Shown: positions 1 through 6,469, counted from the stretch's first letter. The stretch: 9,183 bases of DNA from an uncultured Candidatus Saccharibacteria bacterium (GCA_946479665.1 CAMLGO010000026.1:1-9183); one strand, 5' to 3'. Program-made: numbers and translations. Notes: a model not told the origin generated them from the sequence alone.

Positions 1-1
1 C

Positions 2-826
2 TTAGAGATATTGATTGACTTCAACTCGGCCATTTTCACCGAGTTTGAAATACTCTGGGTGCTGCGAAAAGAAAGCATGGTTAGTAACGCCCGATGTCCA
101 TACGGCCGTTTCGGTCGCCACCTTGCGTCCATCCACAGTAATAAAATCTTTGCCAAGGGCTTCAACGGCGTGTCCGGTACGTACTTTAACACCAATCTTT
201 TCGAGCTGCCGTTGCGCTTTATGGCTGGCAGTTTTTGATGCATGAGGCAATATGCGATCGGCTGCTTCAACAAGCAGAATATTTACCTTGGCGCGCTTAA
301 TATGATGCGCCTTGGCGATGCGCTGCAGGTAGGTTTGAAGCATGCCGGCCAATTCAACCCCAGTTGGGCCAGCCCCAATAATGACATAGTGCTTATTAAG
401 GTGCTTGTCATCGACAAGCTCTTGATGAAGGTGATGGTTGAATTCACGTACTTCTTGGAGCGTTTTAACCCCGAAACTGTGCGTATTCATGCCGTGAATA
501 CCGAAATGCGTGGTCACCGCGCCGATAGCAATGACTAGCGTATCGTACTCGTATGATTTCTTCTCGCCAACAACCATTTTACGATCAGGATCAACCGAGA
601 TCATATTGTCGTGTACGATCTTTACATTCTTGTAGCCTTCGAATATATGCTTTAGACTAACGACCGATTCGGCTGTAGCTCGGCCGGTGGCGGTAGCGTA
701 AAGTGTGGCGTGATGCAGAAAGAAGGGCTCATCCGAAATAAGCGTGACGGTGCCTAGCTTTTTCTTAGCAATCTCTAACGCCGCTTTGACGCCCGCAAAT
801 CCACCACCAACGATTACTGTGCGCAT
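2..826 (-). CDS. ndh: NDH-2-type NAD(P)H dehydrogenase, stops early
   Basis: Predicted FAD-dependent pyridine-nucleotide oxidoreductase of the type II NADH dehydrogenase family, which passes electrons from NADH to membrane quinones without pumping protons. Seen: an N-terminal FAD-binding glycine motif GGGFAG at residues 7-12, a second dinucleotide fold GAGPTGVELAG at residues 151-161 for NAD(P)H, and a TSGV stretch near the end. The ATG at 824-826 follows a weak AAAGGTTGG-like ribosome site. The protein is 274 residues, whereas family members are usually about 400. The TAA at 2-4 falls just after VNQYL, before the conserved C-terminal GD motif that completes the FAD site and before the membrane-contact region. 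It may therefore be frameshifted or truncated; what lies beyond base 1 is unknown. Family call is fairly sure, functionality is not. Confidence 0.8.
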   Translation of the reverse strand: MRTVIVGGGFAGVKAALEIAKKKLGTVTLISDEPFFLHHATLYATATGRATAESVVSLKHIFEGYKNVKIVHDNMISVDPDRKMVVGEKKSYEYDTLVIAIGAVTTHFGIHGMNTHSFGVKTLQEVREFNHHLHQELVDDKHLNKHYVIIGAGPTGVELAGMLQTYLQRIAKAHHIKRAKVNILLVEAADRILPHASKTASHKAQRQLEKIGVKVRTGHAVEALGKDFITVDGRKVATETAVWTSGVTNHAFFSQHPEYFKLGENGRVEVNQYL

Positions 827-914
827 TGTACCAACCTTTTTATAGCTACTTTACGCTTATGGTAACAGATGTAGAAGCACACTGTAAAGACTCGTTTTTC
901 TAAGGTGGGTATTC

Positions 915-920
915 TATACT
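915..920 (+). promoter_or_regulatory. -10 box of mscS, leaderless start likely
   Basis: TATACT ends 8 bases before the ATG at 929, so transcription should begin at or within a base or two of the start codon. There is no Shine-Dalgarno sequence in between and no clear TTGACA-like -35. A leaderless mRNA is the simplest reading. Confidence 0.5.
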
Positions 921-928
921 AAACCTAT

Positions 929-1879
929 ATGAACAATGCCATTCAACCCACTGATATACTGTCCGAAGTTCAAGAGTTTTTCACTCAACCAAATGCGTAT
1001 CGATCCATTCTTATTCTTATTGCCTCGATTCTCATAGCCTACATTGCCAGTAAGTACCTTGCCAGAGCTATCATTAAGTTAGCGCAGGTCGTTTCAGCTC
1101 ATAGCGATAACGAGTCAAACGAGGAAAAGCACATACGATTGCGGCAAATTGAGACATATCTCAGTATTGCCGTAGCTGGCGTGCGTGCAATTGTAGTAGC
1201 CATCGTCGCGTACTTTACGTGGAACCTACTAAGCCCGGGCACATCGTCAAATAACAGTGGCGTAGCAGCCATTGGTGCCAGTGCCTTCTTCATTGTCTTT
1301 GCCGGCCAGTCACTCGGTATGCTTCTTCGCGATATTACCGCGGGTGCCACTATGATCATCGAGCAGTGGTTTCATGTTGGCGATTACATCAAGGTTGAGC
1401 CGTTTATCGATGTAACGGGTGTTGTTGAGCAATTTACGCTGCGCTCAACAAAGCTGCGTAGCCTTAGCGGCGAGGTGGTATGGATTAATAATCAGCAGAT
1501 TCAGGCCGTGCACGTAACGCCCCGAGGCGTACGAACGCTCGCTGTCGATGTTTTTGTGCGTGACCGTACAGTTGGCGAAAAGAAGCTTCAAGAGCTCATC
1601 AATGCGGTACCCGCCGGCCCAACCATGCTTGCCAAGCCACTGCATATTAAGTCGACCGAACGATGGAATGATGATCTTTGGCGCATTACAGTACTTGGTC
1701 AGACAGCTCCTGGTCGCGAATGGCTGATTGAGAAGTTCTTCGTGAATGCAATCCAAGAAGTCGACGAGGATGTAAAAGAGAAATCCAAGCGCATTTTTGT
1801 ATACGAACCAATCGCACGCTTTGCCGATCCGATTGCCGACAAACGGTTCCTGCGCGCCATCCGCACTGATAAAGACTAA
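929..1879 (+). CDS. mscS: MscS-family small-conductance mechanosensitive channel
   Basis: Predicted channel in the cytoplasmic membrane that opens under membrane tension to release solutes during hypo-osmotic shock. The protein has 316 residues, near the length of classical MscS (about 286). Seen: a short N-terminal region, helices at about 25-48 and 78-101, then the glycine/alanine-rich pore helix at about 112-144 (AIGASAFFIVFAGQSLGMLL followed by RDITAGATMIIEQ). Next is the beta domain with the family-typical HVGDYIKV, GVVEQFTLRST and GEVVWINNQQI, and an alpha/beta C-terminal domain. It is transcribed alone, divergent from the NDH-2-like gene, and ends at a strong hairpin terminator. Start chosen at the ATG that follows a -10 box directly. 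Family assignment is confident; gating properties cannot be read from sequence. Confidence 0.93.
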   Translation: MNNAIQPTDILSEVQEFFTQPNAYRSILILIASILIAYIASKYLARAIIKLAQVVSAHSDNESNEEKHIRLRQIETYLSIAVAGVRAIVVAIVAYFTWNLLSPGTSSNNSGVAAIGASAFFIVFAGQSLGMLLRDITAGATMIIEQWFHVGDYIKVEPFIDVTGVVEQFTLRSTKLRSLSGEVVWINNQQIQAVHVTPRGVRTLAVDVFVRDRTVGEKKLQELINAVPAGPTMLAKPLHIKSTERWNDDLWRITVLGQTAPGREWLIEKFFVNAIQEVDEDVKEKSKRIFVYEPIARFADPIADKRFLRAIRTDKD

Positions 1880-1881
1880 TT

Positions 1882-1915
1882 AAAAAGAAGCTAGCGCAAA
1901 TCTAGCTTCTTTTTT
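1882..1915. terminator. Bidirectional intrinsic terminator
   Basis: AAAAAGAAGCTAG at 1882-1894 pairs perfectly with CTAGCTTCTTTTT at 1902-1914 around a 7-base loop. The flanking A-run and T-run make it work on both strands. It separates the convergent mscS (stop 1879) and FMN reductase (stop 1932) genes. Confidence 0.9.
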
Positions 1916-1931
1916 AGATGACCAGTACAAA

Positions 1932-2507
1932 CTACGCTGAAACGAGTTCTACTTCCGGCTTAACATACGCCGCAATTTCAGCAAGTGCCGACTGAAATGC
2001 TTCTTCGTATGGCTGAAGGCTCGTGTTAGTATCATCTATACCGCCAGCTTCGTTCAATATGCCACCGATATCGATTGCAACACCAGACTCAACAATTTCA
2101 GAGCCGATACGGGCAAAGACTTGTTGTAATTGAGCTGCTGCAGATACACCACCGCCATAAGCGTAGGTCACGATAGTAACAGGACGGTGATGCCACTCGT
2201 ACTTTAGGTAGTCAATAGCGTTCTTCAAAACACCCGGGTAGCCGGCGTTGTATTCTGGAGATAGAACGATAAACGCATCAGCACTAGATACTTTTGCAGC
2301 CCATGCTTTTGCGCTTTCAGATTCACCTGAAGCCATCATTGGCGGCGTTGGCTCGTCGAAAAGGGGAAGATTAAGCTTCTTCAGGTCGATGACTTCTAGT
2401 TCAAGTTCATCATTCTTTGCGACTTGTGCTTTAATCCATTCGGCAATACTAGGCGAAAGACGATTCTGACGTGTGCTTCCGATAATAAGTTGTACTTTTT
2501 TTGACAT
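1932..2507 (-). CDS. NADPH-dependent FMN reductase (flavodoxin-like fold)
   Basis: Predicted soluble flavoprotein that reduces FMN or quinone-like substrates with NAD(P)H; proteins of this type often serve redox detoxification. The 191 residues match the family's usual length. Seen: the phosphate-binding IIGSTRQNR at residues 8-16, a leucine-rich first beta-alpha unit, the diagnostic SPEYNAGYPG at 83-92 that contacts the isoalloxazine ring, and a YAYGGG turn at 115-120. The ATG at 2505-2507 is preceded at 9 bases by AAGGAAA (2517-2523 on the minus strand). It is a single gene between the shared terminator and the tRNA-Trp. The exact substrate cannot be told; azoreductase, chromate reductase and quinone reductase variants share these motifs. 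Confidence 0.92.
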   Translation of the reverse strand: MSKKVQLIIGSTRQNRLSPSIAEWIKAQVAKNDELELEVIDLKKLNLPLFDEPTPPMMASGESESAKAWAAKVSSADAFIVLSPEYNAGYPGVLKNAIDYLKYEWHHRPVTIVTYAYGGGVSAAAQLQQVFARIGSEIVESGVAIDIGGILNEAGGIDDTNTSLQPYEEAFQSALAEIAAYVKPEVELVSA

Positions 2508-2547
2508 GATTAAATATTTCCTTGCTACGTTAAACTGTAATTACTAT

Positions 2548-2578
2548 ATATTGTATAGCAATATGACGTGTCGCGCAA
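2548..2578 (-). promoter_or_regulatory. FMN reductase promoter with operator-like dyad
   Basis: On the minus strand TATACA (2552-2557) is preceded at 15 bases by TTGCGC (2573-2578), giving a leader of about 38 bases. The -10 box lies inside a perfect dyad: ATATTG (2548-2553), a 5-base spacer, CAATAT (2559-2564). A repressor or redox regulator could bind there; this is inference. Confidence 0.4.
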
Positions 2579-2633
2579 GCCGTTTGCTATAAAATGTATA
2601 TGTAAAGAGAGAGTAGATTCATCTAATGTAATC

Positions 2634-2642
2634 TGTTACAAT
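2634..2642 (+). promoter_or_regulatory. Extended -10 promoter of tRNA-Trp
   Basis: TGTTACAAT has the TGn extension followed by TACAAT (2637-2642) and lies 11 bases before the mature 5' end at 2654. The precursor leader would be only a few bases long. Confidence 0.5.
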
Positions 2643-2653
2643 ATTTCGAGTAA

Positions 2654-2728
2654 AGGGGCATAGTACAACGGTTAGTATATGGGTCTCCAAAACCTAGGAT
2701 CGTGGTTCGATTCCACGTGCCCCTGCCA
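2654..2728 (+). tRNA. trnW: tRNA-Trp (anticodon CCA)
   Basis: Complete cloverleaf. Acceptor AGGGGCA (2654-2660) pairs with TGCCCCT (2718-2724). D stem is GTAC/GTAT. The anticodon stem TGGGT/ACCTA closes a 7-base loop with CCA at 2687-2689. The T arm is CGTGG, TTCGATT, CCACG (2701-2717). Discriminator is G at 2725, and CCA is encoded at 2726-2728. The body resembles bacterial tRNA-Trp. Only a CCA-anticodon tryptophan tRNA is present here, which agrees with TGA acting as a stop in this window. Confidence 0.96.
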
Positions 2729-2731
2729 GAT

Positions 2732-2758
2732 AAATAGTCGAGTTTCTCGACTATTTTT
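2732..2758 (+). terminator. Terminator of tRNA-Trp
   Basis: AAATAGTCGAG (2732-2742), a TTT loop and CTCGACTATTT (2746-2756) form an 11-bp perfect stem running into a T-run, starting four bases after the tRNA CCA end. Confidence 0.88.
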
Positions 2759-2765
2759 CGTTTCA

Positions 2766-2783
2766 GTTCGAATCCCGCCGCCA
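2766..2783 (+). other. tRNA 3'-end-like fragment
   Basis: GTTCGAATCCCGCCGCCA resembles a T loop (TTCGAAT) followed by a CCA end. It is about six bases too short for a real T-loop-to-CCA segment, and the bases before it do not form the matching T stem. It may be a decayed tRNA or a former attachment site, or chance. Confidence 0.25.
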
Positions 2784-2861
2784 TGAGCTTATGTGCCTAG
2801 TACAGTTTACTCCTTGAAGTGGGACAAATGAGACATATATGCAATACTTTCACATTCATTG

Positions 2862-2867
2862 TATAAT
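2862..2867 (+). promoter_or_regulatory. Consensus -10 box, leaderless start likely
   Basis: A perfect TATAAT ends 7 bases before the ATG at 2875. A ribosome binding site is absent. This position decides the start of the downstream gene: an ATG 12 codons earlier would lie upstream of the promoter. Confidence 0.55.
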
Positions 2868-2874
2868 TAGCTTT

Positions 2875-3195
2875 ATGAGTATTGAGGCACTTATTAGCTG
2901 GGGTCTGGCGAATCAACCGATTGTCGCCCTGTTTGCTCTTGCCGCAACGATAATCGGTGGGCTATACCGACCGGCGCGCGACCTTATCTCGGCGCTCCCC
3001 TCATTAGTGTGGAACATAGTCAAGTTTACCTTACTTATCGTCTGGATGATCACTTGGCCGATTCGTGCATTGATCACATGGCTATATTTGAAGTACGGTG
3101 AAGCTCCAGTTGAAAGGTTTTTCGACAAGATATTTGAATACTTTGAAAAACGAGAAGCCGCAAGGGAGAAGCTACCCGACAGCGATGGTCTATAA
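2875..3195 (+). CDS. Small two-helix membrane protein, unknown function
   Basis: A 106-residue protein that I do not recognise. Seen: a hydrophobic segment at about 14-31, a basic turn with YRPARD at 31-36, a long aromatic hydrophobic stretch at about 42-72 rich in tryptophan, then a charged amphipathic helix at 76-100 with alternating glutamate, lysine and arginine. This suggests two membrane passes with a short cytoplasmic tail. The ATG at 2875 is preferred over the in-frame ATG at 2839 because the TATAAT at 2862-2867 lies between them. The stop codon at 3193-3195 overlaps the convergent zinc-ribbon gene by six bases, leaving no room for a terminator. Function cannot be inferred from context. 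Confidence 0.7.
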   Translation: MSIEALISWGLANQPIVALFALAATIIGGLYRPARDLISALPSLVWNIVKFTLLIVWMITWPIRALITWLYLKYGEAPVERFFDKIFEYFEKREAAREKLPDSDGL

Positions 3196-4389
3196 TATAA
3201 TCCTTTCGCCATTCGGCCCCTGAAGATACTTGGGAGTTTCTATAGCTTCAGCCATTTTACGCCGCTTTGGCTTATTTTCTTTTAGCTTCCGTGACTTGAT
3301 CACCAGCTCTCGAATATCTTCTTCTCGTTCATAGGCACGAATACGTCCGTTTAGATAGCCAAGTCGATATGATATCCCGTCACTCATGAGTCGCCAGTTG
3401 GTATCTTTGAGCTCCCTCTTGATTAACTTCTCCAGACCCTTCCGGCTGTCGTAGTCGCTACGATCAGATTTAGCGTCGAGGCAGTTGAAACCAACGAAAA
3501 CATCTTTGCCAATTTCGGGCTTATCGAGACTAAACTCGATATAGCCAGCTTTAGTAAGCGCCGGTTGGAGGATCGGCGCGATTTCAGCAATCTTTGGCTT
3601 CTTCATCTCTCTCACGGCGTCGTAGATATGTTTGTTATCTTCTTTCTCCTTGAGCTTCTTACTGAATTCGGCCATTTCAATGAAGTCGCGACGAATCTCA
3701 AAGAGGTGATGACGGAATGCTTCGCCATGGAGACAATAGTGTGCACGATCTTTGTCGTAGCCAGTGTCGGGTGCTTCTATTTTTTCACGAAGATCCATCT
3801 TCTCTGTGTAGCCGTACCGACACGCAGGGCAAGTATATATAAACGTAAGTGTATGTTTTGAGGTGCTCGTCATGTGAGTCATTTCCGTGTTGCATTTCGG
3901 GCAGATTGTCGGTTTTACGATCCAAACCTCGCCATCCTCCCAAAATGCGCTGTTCTTTCCGCAGAGAGGGCAGCGGAGCGTAAATAGGACTTCTTCGGCG
4001 TTATCGTGATGACGGTTCTCGCCGCGATGCATCAAGGATTTGTCGGTGATGCGTAGTCCTCGCTCGCCGCAGTGTTGGCATACTGGCTCGCCTACGAGTC
4101 GAGAGGAAGTAAGCTGTACATCTTTAGCCTCATCCCGAGCCATCCACTCAGTGATACGCTGATCACGGTTTTCGTAACGGTCAAGTAGATCAAGTCCGAC
4201 GATTTGCATATAGAAGGCGTTTGCAATGACTGCGTTGCGAGGCATTTCTAAGTTGTCGCCCTCGGGCAATTTTGCAGTTATTTCTGTTAGGAATTTATCG
4301 TAGTGAGACTGGTTGCGTCTACTATCTTCGACAGTAAGCCGATCATAAAGCTCTTCGTAGTATTGATACTTTTTCAAATAAGTGTACAT
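3190..4389 (-). CDS. Four-CxxC zinc-ribbon protein, unknown function
   Basis: A 399-residue soluble protein that I cannot place in a named family. Seen: four CxxC pairs at residues 104/107 (CQHC), 140/143 (CPLC), 163/166 (CPKC) and 187/190 (CPAC), enough for two zinc ribbons of the kind that bind nucleic acid or act as structural zinc sites. Before them is a helical N-terminus of about 100 residues rich in tyrosine and charge. After them come a helical, lysine/glutamate-rich stretch (about 228-270) and a basic C-terminal domain (about 275-375) with VFVGFNCLD and many Arg/Lys residues. No membrane segment or catalytic motif is evident. The start ATG at 4387-4389 has no good ribosome site. It lies 41 bases downstream of two anomalous tRNA genes on the same strand, so read-through from them is possible. 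A role in nucleic acid binding is inference. Confidence 0.8.
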   Translation of the reverse strand: MYTYLKKYQYYEELYDRLTVEDSRRNQSHYDKFLTEITAKLPEGDNLEMPRNAVIANAFYMQIVGLDLLDRYENRDQRITEWMARDEAKDVQLTSSRLVGEPVCQHCGERGLRITDKSLMHRGENRHHDNAEEVLFTLRCPLCGKNSAFWEDGEVWIVKPTICPKCNTEMTHMTSTSKHTLTFIYTCPACRYGYTEKMDLREKIEAPDTGYDKDRAHYCLHGEAFRHHLFEIRRDFIEMAEFSKKLKEKEDNKHIYDAVREMKKPKIAEIAPILQPALTKAGYIEFSLDKPEIGKDVFVGFNCLDAKSDRSDYDSRKGLEKLIKRELKDTNWRLMSDGISYRLGYLNGRIRAYEREEDIRELVIKSRKLKENKPKRRKMAEAIETPKYLQGPNGERIIL

Positions 4390-4430
4390 GGAGAATCCAT
4401 CTTTTTAGACATCCGGACAATATCCGAAGT

Positions 4431-4516
4431 TCTAAGGAGGGGGATTCGAACCCACCGGAGGCTTTCGCCTCACCTAGCCATCAACCAGGCGCTTTCAACC
4501 ACTCGGCCATCCTTCC
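4431..4516 (-). tRNA. Serine-type tRNA with GAT anticodon, possibly degenerate
   Basis: Type II tRNA with a body typical of tRNA-Ser: the GGCCGAGTGGTTGAA D region, a variable arm GAGGC-GAAA-GCCTC, and a TTCGAAT T loop. The anticodon stem CCTGG/CTAGG closes the loop TTGATGG, which places GAT (4480-4482), an isoleucine anticodon, at positions 34-36. Defects seen: acceptor pairs 1-72 (G-G) and 2-71 (G-A) do not form, D-stem pair 12-23 is C-A, T-stem pair 50-64 is T-C, and no CCA is encoded (ACT follows). Such features suggest either a pseudogene or a specialised tRNA-like RNA. Presence of a tRNA-like gene is sure; identity and function are not. Confidence 0.75.
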
Positions 4517-4520
4517 TAAA

Positions 4521-4638
4521 TGGTACGCGAGACGGGACTTGAACCCGTACGCCATTGCTGGCACCAGCTTCGGGAAACTCCGAGTCAAACTCAGAACCTC
4601 TCGCAAGCTGGCGTGGCTACCAATTACACCACTCGCGC
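4521..4638 (-). tRNA. Leucine-type tRNA with enlarged anticodon loop
   Basis: Type II tRNA with leucine features. Acceptor GCGCGAG (5' end at 4638) pairs with CTCGCGT, followed by discriminator A and encoded CCA (4521-4523). The D arm is GTG...CAC with AATTGGTAG. The variable arm is GCCA-GCAA-TGGC. The T arm is ACGGG-TTCAAGT-CCCGT. All these stems are intact. The anticodon stem CCAGC/GCTGG (4607-4611 and 4564-4568) encloses 38 bases instead of 7. Removing 31 bases in most registers leaves TTGCGAA with anticodon GCG, an arginine anticodon, which conflicts with the leucine body. It could be a tRNA with a very short intron, a tRNA interrupted by an insertion, or a tRNA-derived RNA. Confidence 0.75.
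4570..4600 (-). other. 31-base insertion or intron in tRNA anticodon loop
   Basis: Placed here assuming the break lies between tRNA positions 37 and 38; because both edges carry CGA, the cut can slide by three bases with the same product. It contains its own hairpin, TTCTGAGT-TTG-ACTCGGAG (8 pairs including three G-T). It is far too short for a group I or group II intron. Whether it is removed from the RNA cannot be told. Confidence 0.5.
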
Positions 4639-4718
4639 TTAACAACCATTGTCTCACCTGATTATCGTGTCGTAAAGACTATAAGCTGGCATCAGCTTGA
4701 AAACACCTACGGGCCACC

Positions 4719-5393
4719 TTAGCTCGCCAGATACTCTTCAAACAATGCTGTCGCGTACCTCTTTGCATTAGTGCGCATGGCGGCAATTCCAAACACAATA
4801 AGAAGTGTGTATATGGAAGTCATGATCATGCCAAGGTAGAAAAGTTCCATCATACCCGTAGTGAAGCTGATCACAGAGATAATTAACGATACTGCAAGTG
4901 CAAGAATGGAGCCCCCTGCGATATTTTTTGCTATGCCGAACTCGATATTTCGTTGTAACGCGAGACCGGGTTTGCCGAAGAACTTCTTCCTAATATGACT
5001 AACTGCTTCACCGATGCGCTGTCTACTTTGTACTGTATCGCCCGTACGAGCCGATAAGTCAATGTCAAATTCTAACTTCACCTTAGCGCGAACTTGACTT
5101 TGACGTTCCTCAGACATAGTTAGATTGCCATCGAGTAGCAGCAAGGTCGTTGGGAACCGATCACCTTCAGCAAACATGACATCCTGCAGCCAAGTACCGA
5201 CGTGTCGAGCAAGGAACGCCAAAAAAAGGAACATCGCCATCATCGTGCTAATACCACACACCAGCTGGGTAATTACTACCTGAGTAAACCCTTTATCTAT
5301 ATCTGCCAGAAAAAAGTAGCCGAACGCCAAGAACGGTATTGAGCACACGATAGCAGGCATGATGCGCGCCTTAAGCTCGTATACGCTAAACAT
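4719..5393 (-). CDS. Four-helix membrane protein, partner of MBL hydrolase
   Basis: A 224-residue integral membrane protein not matched to a named family. Hydrophobic segments are seen at about 11-30, 40-64, 160-179 and 186-206, giving two helical hairpins. Between them is a soluble region of about 95 residues (65-159) with mixed charge, including VRAKVKLEFDIDL and a basic patch around IRKKFFGKPG. The ATG at 5391-5393 lies inside the last codons of the upstream hydrolase gene (8-base overlap), so translation is likely coupled and the two products probably act together. The layout, a soluble enzyme followed by a 4-helix protein, recalls sensor-effector pairs in defence islands where the membrane part permeabilises the envelope; this is inference only. 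No clear terminator follows before the tRNA genes. Confidence 0.8.
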   Translation of the reverse strand: MFSVYELKARIMPAIVCSIPFLAFGYFFLADIDKGFTQVVITQLVCGISTMMAMFLFLAFLARHVGTWLQDVMFAEGDRFPTTLLLLDGNLTMSEERQSQVRAKVKLEFDIDLSARTGDTVQSRQRIGEAVSHIRKKFFGKPGLALQRNIEFGIAKNIAGGSILALAVSLIISVISFTTGMMELFYLGMIMTSIYTLLIVFGIAAMRTNAKRYATALFEEYLAS

Positions 5394-6429
5394 AGTTAGC
5401 CCCGAAAAGTGAGCGAGCCATTGATGCAGAGGACGCCTGGAAAGGCTCGAGAGATGTGAGCTTTACTTTGTCAGAATCCTGAACCCAAAGTTCACCATCC
5501 TCCCAGATAGTAACCGTAATGGTACCCTTGTTGCGAGTGGAGTATACTTCGGCGCCATGACTTTTATAGTCTTTATGTGCATCTGTCTCGGGTTTTTTGC
5601 CTACAGAACTAATCACGGCGTGTGGTTTAATAATATCCACTCCATCTTTGTAATAGCCCGACTTACGTCCGTGATGTGCAGCTTTTAAAATATCAGCATT
5701 GAGTAGGTCGGGGTGAACCTGGTCGACCATCTCGACCCATGCCTCTTGCACGGCATCGCCTGGCAAAATAACACTACGGCCACCATAATCAAGACGAAGT
5801 ACATATGAGACGTTATTCCAGCTCTCCTTTTGATCACTGAGATCAATTAGTTCCTGTGATGGAGACAAGACACTGATACCATCCTCAGTCCAATAAGACG
5901 CATTGGCGAAACGTAAATTATTTTTAACATCATGCGTCTTGCCATCTGGCCCGTTGCCTGTGCGTAGTTTCTCATATGTGTCCCAGTCGTCCCAGCTATA
6001 TCTAGCATGGTCAAAGTCAACATCGAGCATAGTCTTGGCGTGAGCTACATCCCAAAAATTCCAGACTGGTACCTTTTCTTGCATAAAGAAGCGGTGAAGC
6101 CCCGACATGTGATCCATATCGGGGTGTGTTTGAATGTAGCGGAATACAGAGGAGCCATCAGTGAGGTTGCTCTTGAAATATTCATGCGGGTCAACAAGTT
6201 TATCTTTGTAGTAATCTTCCCAAGATTTACCCGTAGCAGCATTCAAGCTCCCGCGAGTACGGAACTCCCAAGTGGAAATTCCCAAAGCGGCGGCGAGATT
6301 CTCGACCTCCTTATCACTTAGAGATTTCGAGTTATTAATGTCGATCATCGTGATGCGTCCAGAAGGGTGCTCGATGATAGTGCAGTCACCATGTCCAACG
6401 TTCAAGAAGTGTATTACGGTTTTTTTCAT
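5386..6429 (-). CDS. ComEC/Rec2-type metallo-beta-lactamase-fold hydrolase
   Basis: A 347-residue soluble metallohydrolase. Seen: the N-terminal strand FLNVGHGDCTII (8-19), matching the FLDVGQGD start of the ComEC-type MBL branch; the metal motif THPDMDHMSG (101-110) with H102, D104, D106 and H107; LPGD (222-225) with the metal-bridging aspartate; and AAHHGRKSG (250-258). The active-site set therefore appears intact. Unlike ComEC it has no membrane helices, so it resembles the stand-alone forms of that branch. Known members of the fold cleave nucleic acids, cyclic nucleotides or other esters; the substrate here is unknown. A long insert (about 46-97) follows the first strands. The ATG at 6427-6429 follows GGGGGA at 8 bases. 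It overlaps the membrane protein gene and forms a two-gene operon. Confidence 0.88.
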   Translation of the reverse strand: MKKTVIHFLNVGHGDCTIIEHPSGRITMIDINNSKSLSDKEVENLAAALGISTWEFRTRGSLNAATGKSWEDYYKDKLVDPHEYFKSNLTDGSSVFRYIQTHPDMDHMSGLHRFFMQEKVPVWNFWDVAHAKTMLDVDFDHARYSWDDWDTYEKLRTGNGPDGKTHDVKNNLRFANASYWTEDGISVLSPSQELIDLSDQKESWNNVSYVLRLDYGGRSVILPGDAVQEAWVEMVDQVHPDLLNADILKAAHHGRKSGYYKDGVDIIKPHAVISSVGKKPETDAHKDYKSHGAEVYSTRNKGTITVTIWEDGELWVQDSDKVKLTSLEPFQASSASMARSLFGANYV

Positions 6430-6469
6430 GTTATTATTTCCCCCAATAGAAATTAACTTTTGTTATAAA

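Noticed and set aside
1099..1756. Minus-strand frames inside mscS and similar frames opposite other genes
   Set aside because: They are antisense shadows of clear genes, without ribosome sites or family motifs.
2839..2874. In-frame upstream ATG giving a 118-residue version of the small membrane protein
   Set aside because: The TATAAT box at 2862-2867 lies inside this extension, so the upstream ATG would not be transcribed from it; the ATG at 2875 fits better.
4431..4516. Reading the serine-type tRNA as a normal tRNA-Ser(TGA)
   Set aside because: That register needs T at position 37 and breaks the anticodon stem; the GAT register keeps a five-pair stem and a seven-base loop.
4683..4698. Hairpin AAGCTG/CAGCTT between the membrane protein gene and the tRNAs as a terminator
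   Set aside because: Only six pairs and no T-run on the minus strand, so termination there is doubtful.
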